Made by a program: the position numbers and the translations under genes
Source: an uncultured Actinomycetes bacterium
GTDB lineage: Bacteria > Actinomycetota > Thermoleophilia > Gaiellales > F1-60-MAGs149
Direction: 5' to 3'
NCBI GenBank assembly: GCA_903960645.1
Contig: CAJCBN010000164.1
Span: forward strand, 1-12,739
Length of the DNA stretch: 12,739 nucleotides
Part shown: positions 1 to 7,182 of the stretch, piece by piece
Numbering within the stretch: the first letter of the stretch is position 1
How the letters are laid out: each line of letters starts with the position of its first letter
Notes under the pieces: model-generated
What the model was told of the DNA's origin: nothing
Database searches by the model: none
The model's input: the letters and a program-made list of their open reading frames with translations, nothing else

Positions 1-75
1 CTCGGCGAAGATCCCGGCGATCTCTCGACGCTCGAGAATCCGAGCGCGCTCGAGTCGCTGCGTGCTGTGGGCTAG
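1..75 (+). CDS. C-terminal end of an upstream gene (partial, unidentified)
   Basis: Frame 1 is open from the window edge to a TAG at 73-75 and reads as 24 residues ending ESLRAVG. Third codon positions are mostly G or C, as in the other genes here. A terminator-like hairpin begins on the last base of the TAG, which supports this being a true gene end. Too little is present to name a family, and no domain or motif is visible. The call rests on the open frame, codon use and the adjoining terminator; a chance open frame of 75 bases in high-GC DNA remains possible. Confidence 0.5.
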   Translation, partial: LGEDPGDLSTLENPSALESLRAVG

Positions 76-104
76 CTCACCTTCACAGGTGAGCGTTCGG
101 TTTT
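75..104 (+). terminator. Rho-independent-like terminator overlapping a stop codon
   Basis: A perfect 7-bp stem GCTCACC (75-81) / GGTGAGC (88-94) with a 6-base loop TTCACA is followed by GTTCGGTTTT, a short T-rich tail. The first stem base is the G of the TAG stop codon at 73-75. The arrangement fits termination of the upstream gene and insulation of the gene starting at 188. Confidence 0.55.
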
Positions 105-110
105 CAGCCC

Positions 111-139
111 TGTTCAGATCGCGGAACTGGTACTACACT
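111..139 (+). promoter_or_regulatory. Possible promoter of the exported-protein operon
   Basis: The 112-base gap between the terminator and the start at 188 must hold the promoter of the 188-2367 genes. The best -10 candidate is TACACT at 134-139; the hexamer 17 bases upstream (TGTTCA, 111-116) is a poor -35. This is a weak match and only the -10 is worth considering. The transcript would begin near 146 and contain a Shine-Dalgarno GAGAGG at 176-181. Confidence 0.25.
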
Positions 140-187
140 CGTTGCAAAACCGGCGTCCCCAAGCCCGGAAAAAACGAGAGGTTTCCC

Positions 188-1693
188 ATGCGTGCCGTCC
201 GCAGTCTCAGCATTCTCGTCACCATGTTCACCATCGGCGCGATGGCCTTTAGTGGCGTCGCGATGGCAGCCGCCGTTTCGTCCACCACGGGCCGCACAGC
301 ACAGATGGCCAATGGGCTCGATCTGGCAACCTCGAGCATGGGTGGATGGAGCAGCGCGACCTCCATCGGCGGCTTCGCCGGACGCCCGTACATCAAGGGC
401 CTCGCCGTCTCAACGAGTGGTGGCCCCTTCGTCCCCCTCGTAGAGCCGAACTCCGCAGCGGGTGTGACGAACTGGTCGCCCGACGGCAAAGACACCGGAA
501 CGGGCATCAGCGACGTCTATGCCTTCGTCTCTCCGACCAACAGCTGTAACAGCTCGCAATCCCCGTCCCCCGGTGTCTGCTACGACCCTCCCAACCGAGT
601 CACCGTCTATCTCGCCCACTGGGACAGTACGAACAACCGGTGGACCGAGGACTTCACGACCTCAAACTCCTCGAATCCCGCCCTTTCGGCATCGTCGGTA
701 GTTGAGATCACGATCGGCTTCAAGGCGGTGTACTCCTCGCTGCGCTGGAGCTGGGTCAACGGTGTGCCAACGTACTGGCGCAACACCGTTACGCCCGGCT
801 CCACCGGTGATGTGACCGTGCGCTTCTCGCCGCGCACGATGCCCGTGATGAACAGCGGCGGCTGCTCGCAGATCCCGGTGTCCACCTGCAACATCACCCA
901 GGCCGACAGCGAGCGGCTGCAGCCGCAGATCATCCTCTCGATGGACAACACGCTGGACGTCGGTCTCAGCGGTGTCCTTTTCGGATCGGCCGGCGCCTTC
1001 ATCGGATCGCTTGAGTCCTCGCCGATCGTCGCCGGCCAGGCTCCGACGCTCACCTACGGCGTTGCTGCTCCTCATCTCGTGGCCGCGTCGGACGGTGGTG
1101 GCGACCGAAGTGGCACGTTCTATGCGCTCGTGCCGTCGAACATCCTGACGCTGTTCGGTACCTCTGTCGACGCATTCGACCAGAGCATCCTGAGCGTTGA
1201 TCGCACGGGTGATGCCGGCACCTTCTCACTTGGCTGGGCCCCGTGGAATGCAACCGACAACGGTACCGCGGGACAATTCTTGACGATCTCCAACATCTCG
1301 TTCTCCGCGCCGAAGTTCCAGGTGACGCGTCGCGGCGGAAGCAGTAGCAACACCGGCAACTCCTCCAATACCGGCCAGGGCAGTGGTTCGTCCAACACCG
1401 GTAAGGGCACTGGCAGCGGGAGCGCCACGTCGATCAAGGTCGGCCAGAAGGCAACGTTCGCGCAGATGCTCGCAGTCGCGAATACAAAGACCCCGGCGGG
1501 TGCCAAGCTCTCGGCGAAGGTGTCGACGCCGAAGATCTGCAAGGTCGTCGGCAAGGCCATCAAGGGTCTCGCCGTCGGCACGTGCAAGGGCACCTTGACG
1601 ATCAAGCCGAAGAAGGGCAAAGCGACCAAGAAGGCGTTCACCTTCAAGGTGACGAAGGCCGGCAAGCGCCTGGCGGCCTCCCTGCACCGCTAG
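188..1693 (+). CDS. Secreted protein with low-complexity linker and lysine-rich C-terminal domain
   Basis: Function not recognised; a 501-aa exported protein. The ATG at 188 is chosen because GAGAGG lies 6 bases upstream and the product then opens with a classic signal peptide (basic MRAVR, hydrophobic 7-24, likely cleavage after AMA at residue 27). The frame is open upstream to 62, but that part lacks a start signal. Residues 28-380 look like a beta-rich globular ectodomain with cysteines at 120/131 and 226/234, probably disulfides. Residues 384-412 are a flexible Ser/Asn/Thr/Gly linker with repeated SNTG. Residues 413-501 form a small domain with 19 Lys, no Asp or Glu, and a cysteine pair (451/466); it resembles the short repeat-like end domains of actinobacterial surface proteins. 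There is no LPXTG motif or membrane anchor. The next gene, a wall peptidase, starts 29 bases downstream and is probably cotranscribed, suggesting a cell-envelope role. Confidence 0.85.
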   Translation: MRAVRSLSILVTMFTIGAMAFSGVAMAAAVSSTTGRTAQMANGLDLATSSMGGWSSATSIGGFAGRPYIKGLAVSTSGGPFVPLVEPNSAAGVTNWSPDGKDTGTGISDVYAFVSPTNSCNSSQSPSPGVCYDPPNRVTVYLAHWDSTNNRWTEDFTTSNSSNPALSASSVVEITIGFKAVYSSLRWSWVNGVPTYWRNTVTPGSTGDVTVRFSPRTMPVMNSGGCSQIPVSTCNITQADSERLQPQIILSMDNTLDVGLSGVLFGSAGAFIGSLESSPIVAGQAPTLTYGVAAPHLVAASDGGGDRSGTFYALVPSNILTLFGTSVDAFDQSILSVDRTGDAGTFSLGWAPWNATDNGTAGQFLTISNISFSAPKFQVTRRGGSSSNTGNSSNTGQGSGSSNTGKGTGSGSATSIKVGQKATFAQMLAVANTKTPAGAKLSAKVSTPKICKVVGKAIKGLAVGTCKGTLTIKPKKGKATKKAFTFKVTKAGKRLAASLHR

Positions 1694-1722
1694 ACGACCG
1701 CAGCGTGAGGCAGAGTGAGGGC

Positions 1723-2367
1723 ATGCGTCGCATCGCCCTCCTCTGCCTCACCGCGTTCCTCGTCGCCGTGCCCGCTGCGGCGGCGCAGGAATTCAGCGCG
1801 CCGATCTCCCCCATCTCCAAGGAGCTGCGGAAATCGATGACGGGCGTGTCGTGGCACAAGGGCTGCCCGGTGGGCTTCAACAACCTGCGTCTGATCACGC
1901 CGACGCACCGCACTCCTGATGGCGGCGTGGCGACCGGTCAGCTGGTCGTGCACCGGGACGTCGCACCGCTGATGGCGCGGGTGTTCAAGCGCCTCTGGAA
2001 CGCGAACTACCCGATCGCGCGCATGGAGCTGGTCGATGCCTACGGCGGCGACGACTGGGAGTCGATCGAGGCCAACAACACGTCAGCGTTCAACTGCCGC
2101 GCGGCAACAGGCTCGAATCGGTGGTCGAATCACGCCTACGGCCGCGCGATCGACATCAACCCGATCGAGAACCCGTGGATCGAGGGCGGCAAGGTGTTCC
2201 ACGAGGCGTCGTGGAAGTACGTCGATCGCACGAAGCGCCGGAGCCCGCTGATGATCCTGCCGGGCGACAAGGTCGTAAAGGCCTTCGCCGTCGAGGGCTG
2301 GGGCTGGGGCGGCTCGTGGACGGGCAATACGCTCGACCTGCAGCACTTCTCGCCGACCGGTCGCTGA
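1723..2367 (+). CDS. Exported M15-family (VanY/L-Ala-D-Glu peptidase-like) peptidoglycan peptidase
   Basis: A 214-aa zinc peptidase predicted to cut peptide stems or cross-links of peptidoglycan outside the membrane. The signal peptide is residues 1-21 (MRRIALLCL, then a hydrophobic stretch ending in AAAAQ). The M15 signature is complete: SNHAYGRAID places His137 and Asp144 as zinc ligands, and GWGWGGSW followed by LDLQHF gives His208 as the third ligand with Asp205 nearby. This pattern fits the Peptidase_M15_4 (M15C) group; whether it is a carboxypeptidase or an endopeptidase cannot be told from sequence. The start is fixed by the signal peptide, although the frame is open back to 1582. The nearest GAGGG sits only 1 base from the ATG and another GTGAGG is 12 bases away, so initiation may be weak or coupled to the gene ending at 1693. 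It follows a secreted cationic protein, consistent with joint wall remodelling. Confidence 0.85.
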   Translation: MRRIALLCLTAFLVAVPAAAAQEFSAPISPISKELRKSMTGVSWHKGCPVGFNNLRLITPTHRTPDGGVATGQLVVHRDVAPLMARVFKRLWNANYPIARMELVDAYGGDDWESIEANNTSAFNCRAATGSNRWSNHAYGRAIDINPIENPWIEGGKVFHEASWKYVDRTKRRSPLMILPGDKVVKAFAVEGWGWGGSWTGNTLDLQHFSPTGR

Positions 2368-2377
2368 GCGACGGTTC

Positions 2378-2465
2378 TGGACCCGGGTCCATTTCTGCAC
2401 CAAACGCGCAATTGTGGACCCGGGTCCAGAAACGCACGAAATTGACGGATTTGGACCCGGGTCCA
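2378..2465. repeat. Three identical 14-bp palindromes at exact 37-bp spacing
   Basis: TGGACCCGGGTCCA occurs at 2378-2391, 2415-2428 and 2452-2465. Each copy is a perfect self-complementary 14-mer and starts are 37 bases apart both times. The third extends to 16 bp (2451-2466). The 23-base spacers differ but share traces: a GCA core at the same offset in all three (CTGCAC, ACGCAC, CTGCAG), GACGG-T just left of copies 1 and 3, and an AATTG in the first two spacers. The array lies 10 bases after the M15 stop and 85 bases before the amidohydrolase start. It could be a multi-site operator, a decayed 37-bp tandem repeat, or a member of a dispersed intergenic palindrome family. No known regulator motif was recognised. 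There are no U-tracts, so termination is unlikely. Confidence 0.9.
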
Positions 2466-2497
2466 AAACTGCAGACACGTCGCGATCCCAATTCACA

Positions 2498-2525
2498 TTG
2501 ACCTGAGAGCGTGTCCGGGTACGCT
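2498..2525 (+). promoter_or_regulatory. Predicted sigma-70-type promoter of the amidohydrolase-oxidase operon
   Basis: TTGACC (2498-2503) matches the -35 consensus at five of six positions. TACGCT (2520-2525) fits a TAnnnT -10 box with a 16-base spacer. Transcription would start near 2532, giving a leader of about 19 bases that still carries the Shine-Dalgarno GAGAGGAG (2537-2544), 6 bases before the ATG at 2551. A perfect inverted repeat covers the spacer and the -10. Confidence 0.45.
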
Positions 2526-2530
2526 CTCAG
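2503..2530. promoter_or_regulatory. 28-bp perfect inverted repeat, operator-like, over the promoter
   Basis: CTGAGAGCGT (2503-2512) and ACGCTCTCAG (2521-2530) are exact reverse complements separated by 8 bases (GTCCGGGT). The element spans the predicted -35/-10 spacer and -10 box and ends 20 bases before the ATG, the position expected of a repressor operator. If transcription starts further upstream it would instead be a strong 10-bp RNA hairpin just before the Shine-Dalgarno. It has no T-tract, so it is not a typical terminator. No regulator gene is adjacent. Confidence 0.6.
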
Positions 2531-2550
2531 CAGCACGAGAGGAGCTTGCG

Positions 2551-3651
2551 ATGAAGCGCACGGGATTCGTCTGGGATGAGAAGTACGTCTGGTTCGACAG
2601 CCGTACCTACTCCGACTGGCTGCCGCCGGAGGCGTTCTTCCAGCCGATGCCGTCGCCGGAGACGGCGGAGGGCAAGCGGCGCTTCAAGAACCTGCTCGAC
2701 GCGACGGGGATCACGCCGCAGCTGACGGTGATCCCGAGCCGCCTGGCCGAGGTGCGCGAGATCGAGCGCGTCCACGACCGGGACTACATCAACCGCATCA
2801 AGGCGCTCAGCGACGACCGCGGCGGCGACGCCGGCGAGGAGACGCCGTTCGGCAAGGGCGGCTACGACATCGCGCTGCTCGCTGCTGGTGGTGCCATGAA
2901 CGCCGCGCACGCCGTGGCGACGGGCGAGGTCGACAACGCCTACGCCCTCGTGCGCCCGCCCGGCCACCATGCGGAGAAGGACCTCGGCCGCGGCTACTGC
3001 ATCTTCGCCAACACGGCGCTCGCCGCCCTGCACGCGCAGCGCGAGCACGGCCTCGAGCGCATCGCGATCGTCGACTGGGACGTGCACCACGGCAACGGCA
3101 CGGAGCACGCGTTCTACGACAACCCGACGGTGCTGACGATCTCGCTGCACCAGGACCGCTGCTATCCCCCGGAGAGCGGCGGCGCCGAGGACAACGGCAC
3201 GGGTGCCGGCACGGGCACGAATATCAACATCCCCCTGCCCCCCGGCGGCGGAATTGGCTCGTACGGCCTCGCCTTCAGCGACGTCGTCATCCCCGCGATC
3301 GACCGCTTCCAGCCGCACATGATCATCGTGGCGAGCGGGCTCGACGCGAACCGCTACGACATCAACGCGCGCATGAATCTCTGCTCCAAGGACTACGCGA
3401 ACCTGACGCGCCAGCTGATGGACGCGGCCGACCGCCACTGCGGCGGCAAGCTGCTGATGATCCATGAGGGCGGCTACTCGGACCAGTACACCCCGTACTG
3501 CGGCCTGCGCATCGTGGAGACATTGAGCGGCCTCACGAGCGGCGTTGACGACAGCGCGGTGGGCGGCGGTCCCTGGACCGACCTGCACGATCACGAGCGC
3601 GCGATGATCGCGAAGTCGGCGGCGCTGGTGGCGAAGGTGCCCACGCCGTGA
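2551..3651 (+). CDS. Class II histone-deacetylase-family amidohydrolase
   Basis: A 366-aa zinc amidohydrolase of the arginase/deacetylase superfamily. Bacterial members remove acetyl or related acyl groups from small amines such as acetylpolyamines. All signature elements are present: RPPGHHAE (His139/His140, charge relay), DWDVHHGNGT with zinc ligands Asp177 and His179, ASGLDA with the third ligand Asp265, and HEGGY with the transition-state Tyr309. Length and N-terminus (KTGFVW-like opening, PETAEGKRRFKNLLDATG) fit the bacterial class II group. The start has a strong GAGAGGAG 6 bases upstream. The stop overlaps the GTG of the FAD oxidase (GTGA), so the two are translationally coupled. The coupling suggests a small-molecule amide substrate rather than a protein, possibly acetylated polyamine, but substrate is not readable from sequence. 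Likely regulated through the inverted repeat at 2503-2530 and perhaps the palindrome array. Confidence 0.9.
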   Translation: MKRTGFVWDEKYVWFDSRTYSDWLPPEAFFQPMPSPETAEGKRRFKNLLDATGITPQLTVIPSRLAEVREIERVHDRDYINRIKALSDDRGGDAGEETPFGKGGYDIALLAAGGAMNAAHAVATGEVDNAYALVRPPGHHAEKDLGRGYCIFANTALAALHAQREHGLERIAIVDWDVHHGNGTEHAFYDNPTVLTISLHQDRCYPPESGGAEDNGTGAGTGTNINIPLPPGGGIGSYGLAFSDVVIPAIDRFQPHMIIVASGLDANRYDINARMNLCSKDYANLTRQLMDAADRHCGGKLLMIHEGGYSDQYTPYCGLRIVETLSGLTSGVDDSAVGGGPWTDLHDHERAMIAKSAALVAKVPTP

Positions 3652-5039
3652 CGTTCAGCGAGCGGCACATCCGGGATCGCAGCCTCTGGCTGGACACCCT
3701 GCCGGGCCCGCTCGCGCCCCGTCCCGCGCTACAGGGCGACACCGACTGCGACATCGCCATCGTCGGAGCCGGCATGACCGGCCTGTGGACCGCCTACTGC
3801 CTGCTCGACGCCGACCCCTCGCTGCGCGTGCGCGTGATCGAGCGCCAGGTCGCGGGCTTCGGCGCCTCGGGTCGAAACGGCGGCTGGATTTCGGCGGGCA
3901 TCGCCGGCGTGCACAGCGAGTGGGCCAAGACGAGCGGCGACGACGCCGTGCGCCGCGCCGAGCGTGCCACGTGGGAGTCGATCGACTGGATCGGCGAGCG
4001 CCTCGCCGCCGAGGGGATCGACTGCGGCTTCGCCAAGGGCGGCATCCTCAGCGTCGCGCGCAACGAGGCGCAGGAGGAGCGCATCCGCGCCCACGTCGAG
4101 CACGATCGCCAGTGGGGCTGGGGCGAGACGGACGTCATGGCCCTCAGTCGCGAGCAGGTGCTCGAGCGCGTCCACATCCCCGACGCGCGGCTCGGGTCGT
4201 TCACCCCGCACGGCGCGCGCGTCAACCCGGCGCGGCTCGCGCGCGGGCTCGCCGAGGCCGTCGAGCGCAAGGGCGGCGTGATCTACGAGCAGACCGCCGT
4301 GCAGTTCATCGAGCCCGGCCGTGTCGTCACCGAGCACGGCACGGTGCGTGCGGAGCACGTGATCCGCGCGACCGAGGCCTTCACGGTGCAGTTCCCCAAC
4401 CAGTCGCGCACCTACCTCCCGCTCTACTCGCTGATGATCGCCACAGAACCGCTGCCGCAGACGGTCTGGGACGAGCTCGGCTGGAACGGACTCGAGACGA
4501 TCTCCGACGCGCACCACCTCTTCTTCTACGCACAGCGCACGACCGACAACCGCATCGCGATCGGCGGCCGCGGCGCGCCGTACAGCCTGGGCTCGCCGAT
4601 CGACGAGCACTTCGAGCAGAACGCGAAGGTGAAGGAGCGGCTGATCAGCACGCTGTTTGCGGCGTTCCCCGCGGCCCGCGGCGCGCAGATCACGCACCAC
4701 TGGGGCGGCGCGCTCGGCGTGCCGCGCGACTGGTCGATGAGCGTGTCGTACGACCCGGCGACCGGCCTCGGCTTCGCCGGCGGCTACTCCGGCCACGGCG
4801 TCGCGGCGACGAGCCTGTCGGGCCGCACGCTGACCGACCTGATCCTGCGCCGCGACTCTGACCTCACATCGATGCCGTGGGTCAATCACCCCGTGCGCAA
4901 CTGGGAACCCGAGCCGCTGCGCTGGATCGCGAGCCGGGCGATCGTCGGGATCATGGGCACGTCCGACAAGGTCGAGGATGCTGGCGCCAAAGAGACGGCC
5001 AAGCGGATGGCGATCATCCGCCCGTTCCTCGGGCACTGA
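3648..5039 (+). CDS. FAD-dependent amine/amino-acid oxidoreductase (DAO family)
   Basis: A 463-aa flavoprotein expected to oxidise a C-N bond of an amine or amino acid. Residues 34-45 carry the Rossmann GAGMTG nucleotide-binding motif and a strand ending in Glu (VIE, about residue 65) that would hold the ribose of FAD. GFGASGRNGGW (70-80) is the second FAD motif typical of the DadA/PuuB-like branch of DAO enzymes. The C-terminal part has GLGFAGGYSGHGVAATSLSGR, the usual flavin-contact segment. GTG is the start, overlapping the amidohydrolase stop by 4 bases. The PuuB-like motif and the deacylase partner suggest oxidation of a polyamine-derived compound such as a glutamyl- or free diamine; D-amino acids or sarcosine-like substrates are alternatives. 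No signal peptide, so cytoplasmic. Confidence 0.88.
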   Translation: MTFSERHIRDRSLWLDTLPGPLAPRPALQGDTDCDIAIVGAGMTGLWTAYCLLDADPSLRVRVIERQVAGFGASGRNGGWISAGIAGVHSEWAKTSGDDAVRRAERATWESIDWIGERLAAEGIDCGFAKGGILSVARNEAQEERIRAHVEHDRQWGWGETDVMALSREQVLERVHIPDARLGSFTPHGARVNPARLARGLAEAVERKGGVIYEQTAVQFIEPGRVVTEHGTVRAEHVIRATEAFTVQFPNQSRTYLPLYSLMIATEPLPQTVWDELGWNGLETISDAHHLFFYAQRTTDNRIAIGGRGAPYSLGSPIDEHFEQNAKVKERLISTLFAAFPAARGAQITHHWGGALGVPRDWSMSVSYDPATGLGFAGGYSGHGVAATSLSGRTLTDLILRRDSDLTSMPWVNHPVRNWEPEPLRWIASRAIVGIMGTSDKVEDAGAKETAKRMAIIRPFLGH

Positions 5040-5082
5040 GGCAGGGCCGCACGGGGCCCAGCCCTGAACGGAGAACCCTGCC
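5040..5082. terminator. Probable terminator between convergent genes
   Basis: The 48-base gap between the oxidase stop and the end of the minus-strand glycosyltransferase holds competing stems: CAGGGC (5042-5047) with GCCCTG (5061-5066), and GGCAGGG (5040-5046) with CCCTGCC (5076-5082). A hairpin in a tight convergent gap fits a bidirectional terminator. There is no T-tract, so the call rests on position and stem strength. Confidence 0.35.
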
Positions 5083-5087
5083 GACGG

Positions 5088-6539
5088 CTAGGGGCGTAGG
5101 CGCCAGACGGGCTGGCCGTCGATGATCAGCTCGTCGTAGCGCGCGTCGAGGACCGCCTGGATCTGCCCGTCGAGGTCGAGCGCCTCGACCGGCTGATACC
5201 CGACGGCGACCTTCGGTGGTGTGTCACCAGTAAACGCATCGACGACGCCCTGGCGGCCGCCGGGGATGCGCTCGATGTTGCGGTACCAGAGGTAGCGCGT
5301 GGCGGGAATGCGATCCGCGTACCAGTAGACGGCGGCGTTGGCCCAGAGAACCTGGATGCGATCGTCGCGGCCGGTGAGGCGCGCGATCTCGTTGCCGACG
5401 CCGATCGCGGAGATCACGCGGGGGTCATTCGTCGAGCGCTCGCTGGCGAGCTCGGGCGTCGAGGCAAAGTAGACCGGAAGGGAGGCCGCGAACGAGACCC
5501 CGACGGCGACACCGACGATGATCAGGCCACGCCGAGCCGTGGAGTTCTCCCACAGCCAGACGCCGCCGATACCGCCGAACAGCGCGAACACGGGCAGGAG
5601 TTGCACCCAGTAGTGCGGGTGGTAAAGCCCGCCGGCCAGGAAGCCGAGCGAGCACGCGCCGAGCCACACGAGCGGGACCAGGAGGCACCGCTCGCGGCGC
5701 ATGGCGAGCAGCCCGACAACGGCGAGCAAGAGGACGAGGCCGACGTCGACGAGCATCCACGGCACCGAGTTGACGAGCAGGTTGGCGCGGAACCCGATGT
5801 CGCCGGAGATGAGCGACTCCGTCTGCGCCCGATAGCCGTAGATCGCGAACCACCAGCCGCCAATCCCCGGGCTCGACAGCGCGGCGGCCAGCAGGGCCAG
5901 CGCCCAGGGGATGGCGATGCCGACGCCGACCAGGCCAAGCCGGGCGAGACCCAGCCCCCACGCGCGCTCGCGGTAGGCGACGACAAGTACGAGCACCCCC
6001 GCGACGATGACGCCGTCGAAGGCCGATTGCTTGACGAGCGGGGCGAGGCCCGCCACGACACCGGCCACGAGCAGGAGCCAGGCGCGTGGCCACTCACTCC
6101 AGCGGAACGCGATCGCGATTGCCACGGCCGCGACGGCCCCGCCGAGCAGCTCGCCGTTGGCGGTGAAGCCCTCGATGTGCGGAGCCGGGCCGATGACGGC
6201 CATCAGCCAGGCCGCGATGATGGCGGCGCGCGGCCCTCCGATCGTCCAGGTGATCACGGCGAGCGCGATCACCAGCGCGACGCCGGCCAGCAGGGCGAGC
6301 ATGCGGATCGACCACTCGTCTCCGAACCAGAGGGCAATGCGATACAGCCCCACGAGGCCCTGTGGCCGATCGACCCAGGCGACGTCACCGTAGAGCGCGA
6401 AGCCGCGCGCCCACGTGCGGGCGACGGCGCCGTAGCCCGCCTCGTCAACGCTCAGCGGAACGTTCAGGAAGCGCAGGCGCAGGATGATGTCGGCGGCGAT
6501 GGCTCCACCGATCCAGAGCCAGGCGCGACGGATGGTCAC
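5088..6539 (-). CDS. ArnT/PMT-like polytopic membrane glycosyltransferase
   Basis: A 483-aa integral membrane protein of the GT-C fold (PMT_2/ArnT-like group), which transfers sugars from lipid-phosphate donors to extracytoplasmic acceptors. Evidence: an N-terminal helix, then a first outer loop with the acidic pair Asp32-Glu33 (VDEAGY, the catalytic-loop signature), VDRPQG at 56-61 (equivalent to the common DKPP motif), about ten to eleven hydrophobic segments through residue 355, and HPHYWVQLLP at 307-316, which matches the HY-LQLLP motif of the family. Residues 356-483 form a soluble extracytoplasmic domain. Start is GTG, 3 bases after the folE stop, so it is cotranscribed with folE. The acceptor (glycolipid, polymer or protein) cannot be inferred, and the link to folate synthesis is probably only shared expression. 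Confidence 0.82.
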   Translation of the reverse strand: MTIRRAWLWIGGAIAADIILRLRFLNVPLSVDEAGYGAVARTWARGFALYGDVAWVDRPQGLVGLYRIALWFGDEWSIRMLALLAGVALVIALAVITWTIGGPRAAIIAAWLMAVIGPAPHIEGFTANGELLGGAVAAVAIAIAFRWSEWPRAWLLLVAGVVAGLAPLVKQSAFDGVIVAGVLVLVVAYRERAWGLGLARLGLVGVGIAIPWALALLAAALSSPGIGGWWFAIYGYRAQTESLISGDIGFRANLLVNSVPWMLVDVGLVLLLAVVGLLAMRRERCLLVPLVWLGACSLGFLAGGLYHPHYWVQLLPVFALFGGIGGVWLWENSTARRGLIIVGVAVGVSFAASLPVYFASTPELASERSTNDPRVISAIGVGNEIARLTGRDDRIQVLWANAAVYWYADRIPATRYLWYRNIERIPGGRQGVVDAFTGDTPPKVAVGYQPVEALDLDGQIQAVLDARYDELIIDGQPVWRLRP

Positions 6540-6542
6540 GGC

Positions 6543-7136
6543 CTAGGCGCCGGTCGAGGCGCCGACGAGCGCGAAAAACTCGGCGCGGGTACGCGGGTCG
6601 TGGCGCAGCAGGCCGCGAACCGACGACGTCGTTGTGCGGGAGCCGGGCGCACGCACGCCGCGCACCGTCATGCAGAGATGCTCGGCCTCGAGCACGATGC
6701 CGACGCCGCGCGGCTGCAGCGTCTCCTCGAGCCAGTTGGCGACCTGCGCCGTCATGCGCTCCTGCACCTGCAGATCGCGCGAGTACATGTCGACGACGCG
6801 CGCGAGCTTCGAGAGCCCGACGATGCGCGGTCCCGGGATGTACCCGACGTGCGCGACGCCGGTGAACGGCAGCAGGTGATGCTCGCAGAGGGCGTGGAAC
6901 GGGATGTCGCGGACGACGACGAGCTCGTCGTACTCGCCGTCGTTCGGGAACGTCGTCGATTCGAACGGCTTGACGGTCAGGAGCTCCTCGTACATTCGCG
7001 CGACGCGGCTGGGCGTGTCGCGCAGCGACTCGTCGTTGAGGTCGTAGCCGAGGCCGGCCAGCAGATCGGCGGCGGCCTGCTGGATCTTGGGCAGATCGAT
7101 CGGCCCGCGGGCGCGGATGGGGTTCGGCGTGCTCAC
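6543..7136 (-). CDS. folE: GTP cyclohydrolase I
   Basis: A 197-aa enzyme converting GTP to 7,8-dihydroneopterin triphosphate, the first step of tetrahydrofolate synthesis, in the cytoplasm. The zinc site is intact: CEHH gives Cys84 and His87, and HLCM gives Cys155. Other family hallmarks are DTPSRVARMYEE (41-51), the HHLLPF segment and VGLSKLARVVDMYSRDLQVQERMT (106-129). Length is normal for the family. The start is GTG with no Shine-Dalgarno; a TACACT -10-like box lies exactly 6 bases upstream, implying a leaderless mRNA starting at the GTG. arfB ends 46 bases upstream on the same strand and the membrane glycosyltransferase begins 3 bases downstream, so folE may be read both from its own promoter and from arfB. 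Confidence 0.96.
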   Translation of the reverse strand: MSTPNPIRARGPIDLPKIQQAAADLLAGLGYDLNDESLRDTPSRVARMYEELLTVKPFESTTFPNDGEYDELVVVRDIPFHALCEHHLLPFTGVAHVGYIPGPRIVGLSKLARVVDMYSRDLQVQERMTAQVANWLEETLQPRGVGIVLEAEHLCMTVRGVRAPGSRTTTSSVRGLLRHDPRTRAEFFALVGASTGA

Positions 7137-7142
7137 GCGCGG

Positions 7143-7148
7143 AGTGTA
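7143..7148 (-). promoter_or_regulatory. -10 box for a leaderless folE transcript
   Basis: On the minus strand TACACT ends 6 bases before the folE GTG (7136), so transcription should begin at or next to the start codon. The -35 region has no clear TTGACA match. Confidence 0.45.
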
Positions 7149-7182
7149 GCCGCCGTCTGAGGGCTGGCGGGCACCGCCGGGC

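Noticed and set aside
62..187. Upstream extension of the exported protein gene
   Set aside because: The extra 42 residues precede a clear signal peptide and Shine-Dalgarno at 176-181 and overlap a terminator.
1582..1722. Upstream extension of the M15 peptidase gene
   Set aside because: It lies inside the preceding gene in another frame; the signal peptide begins at the ATG at 1723.
2378..2465. CRISPR array
   Set aside because: Repeats are only 14-16 bases, spacers 23, there are three units, and no cas gene is nearby; the palindrome itself is the conserved element.
2527..3594. 355-residue open frame on the minus strand
   Set aside because: Antisense shadow of the amidohydrolase gene; product is Arg/Val/Ala-rich with no domain, while the plus strand encodes all catalytic motifs.
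3729..5036. 435-residue open frame on the minus strand
   Set aside because: Antisense of the FAD oxidase; low-complexity composition typical of high-GC shadows.
5601..7160. 519-residue open frame on the plus strand
   Set aside because: Runs antisense through the glycosyltransferase and folE, both clearly identified; its product has no recognisable motif.
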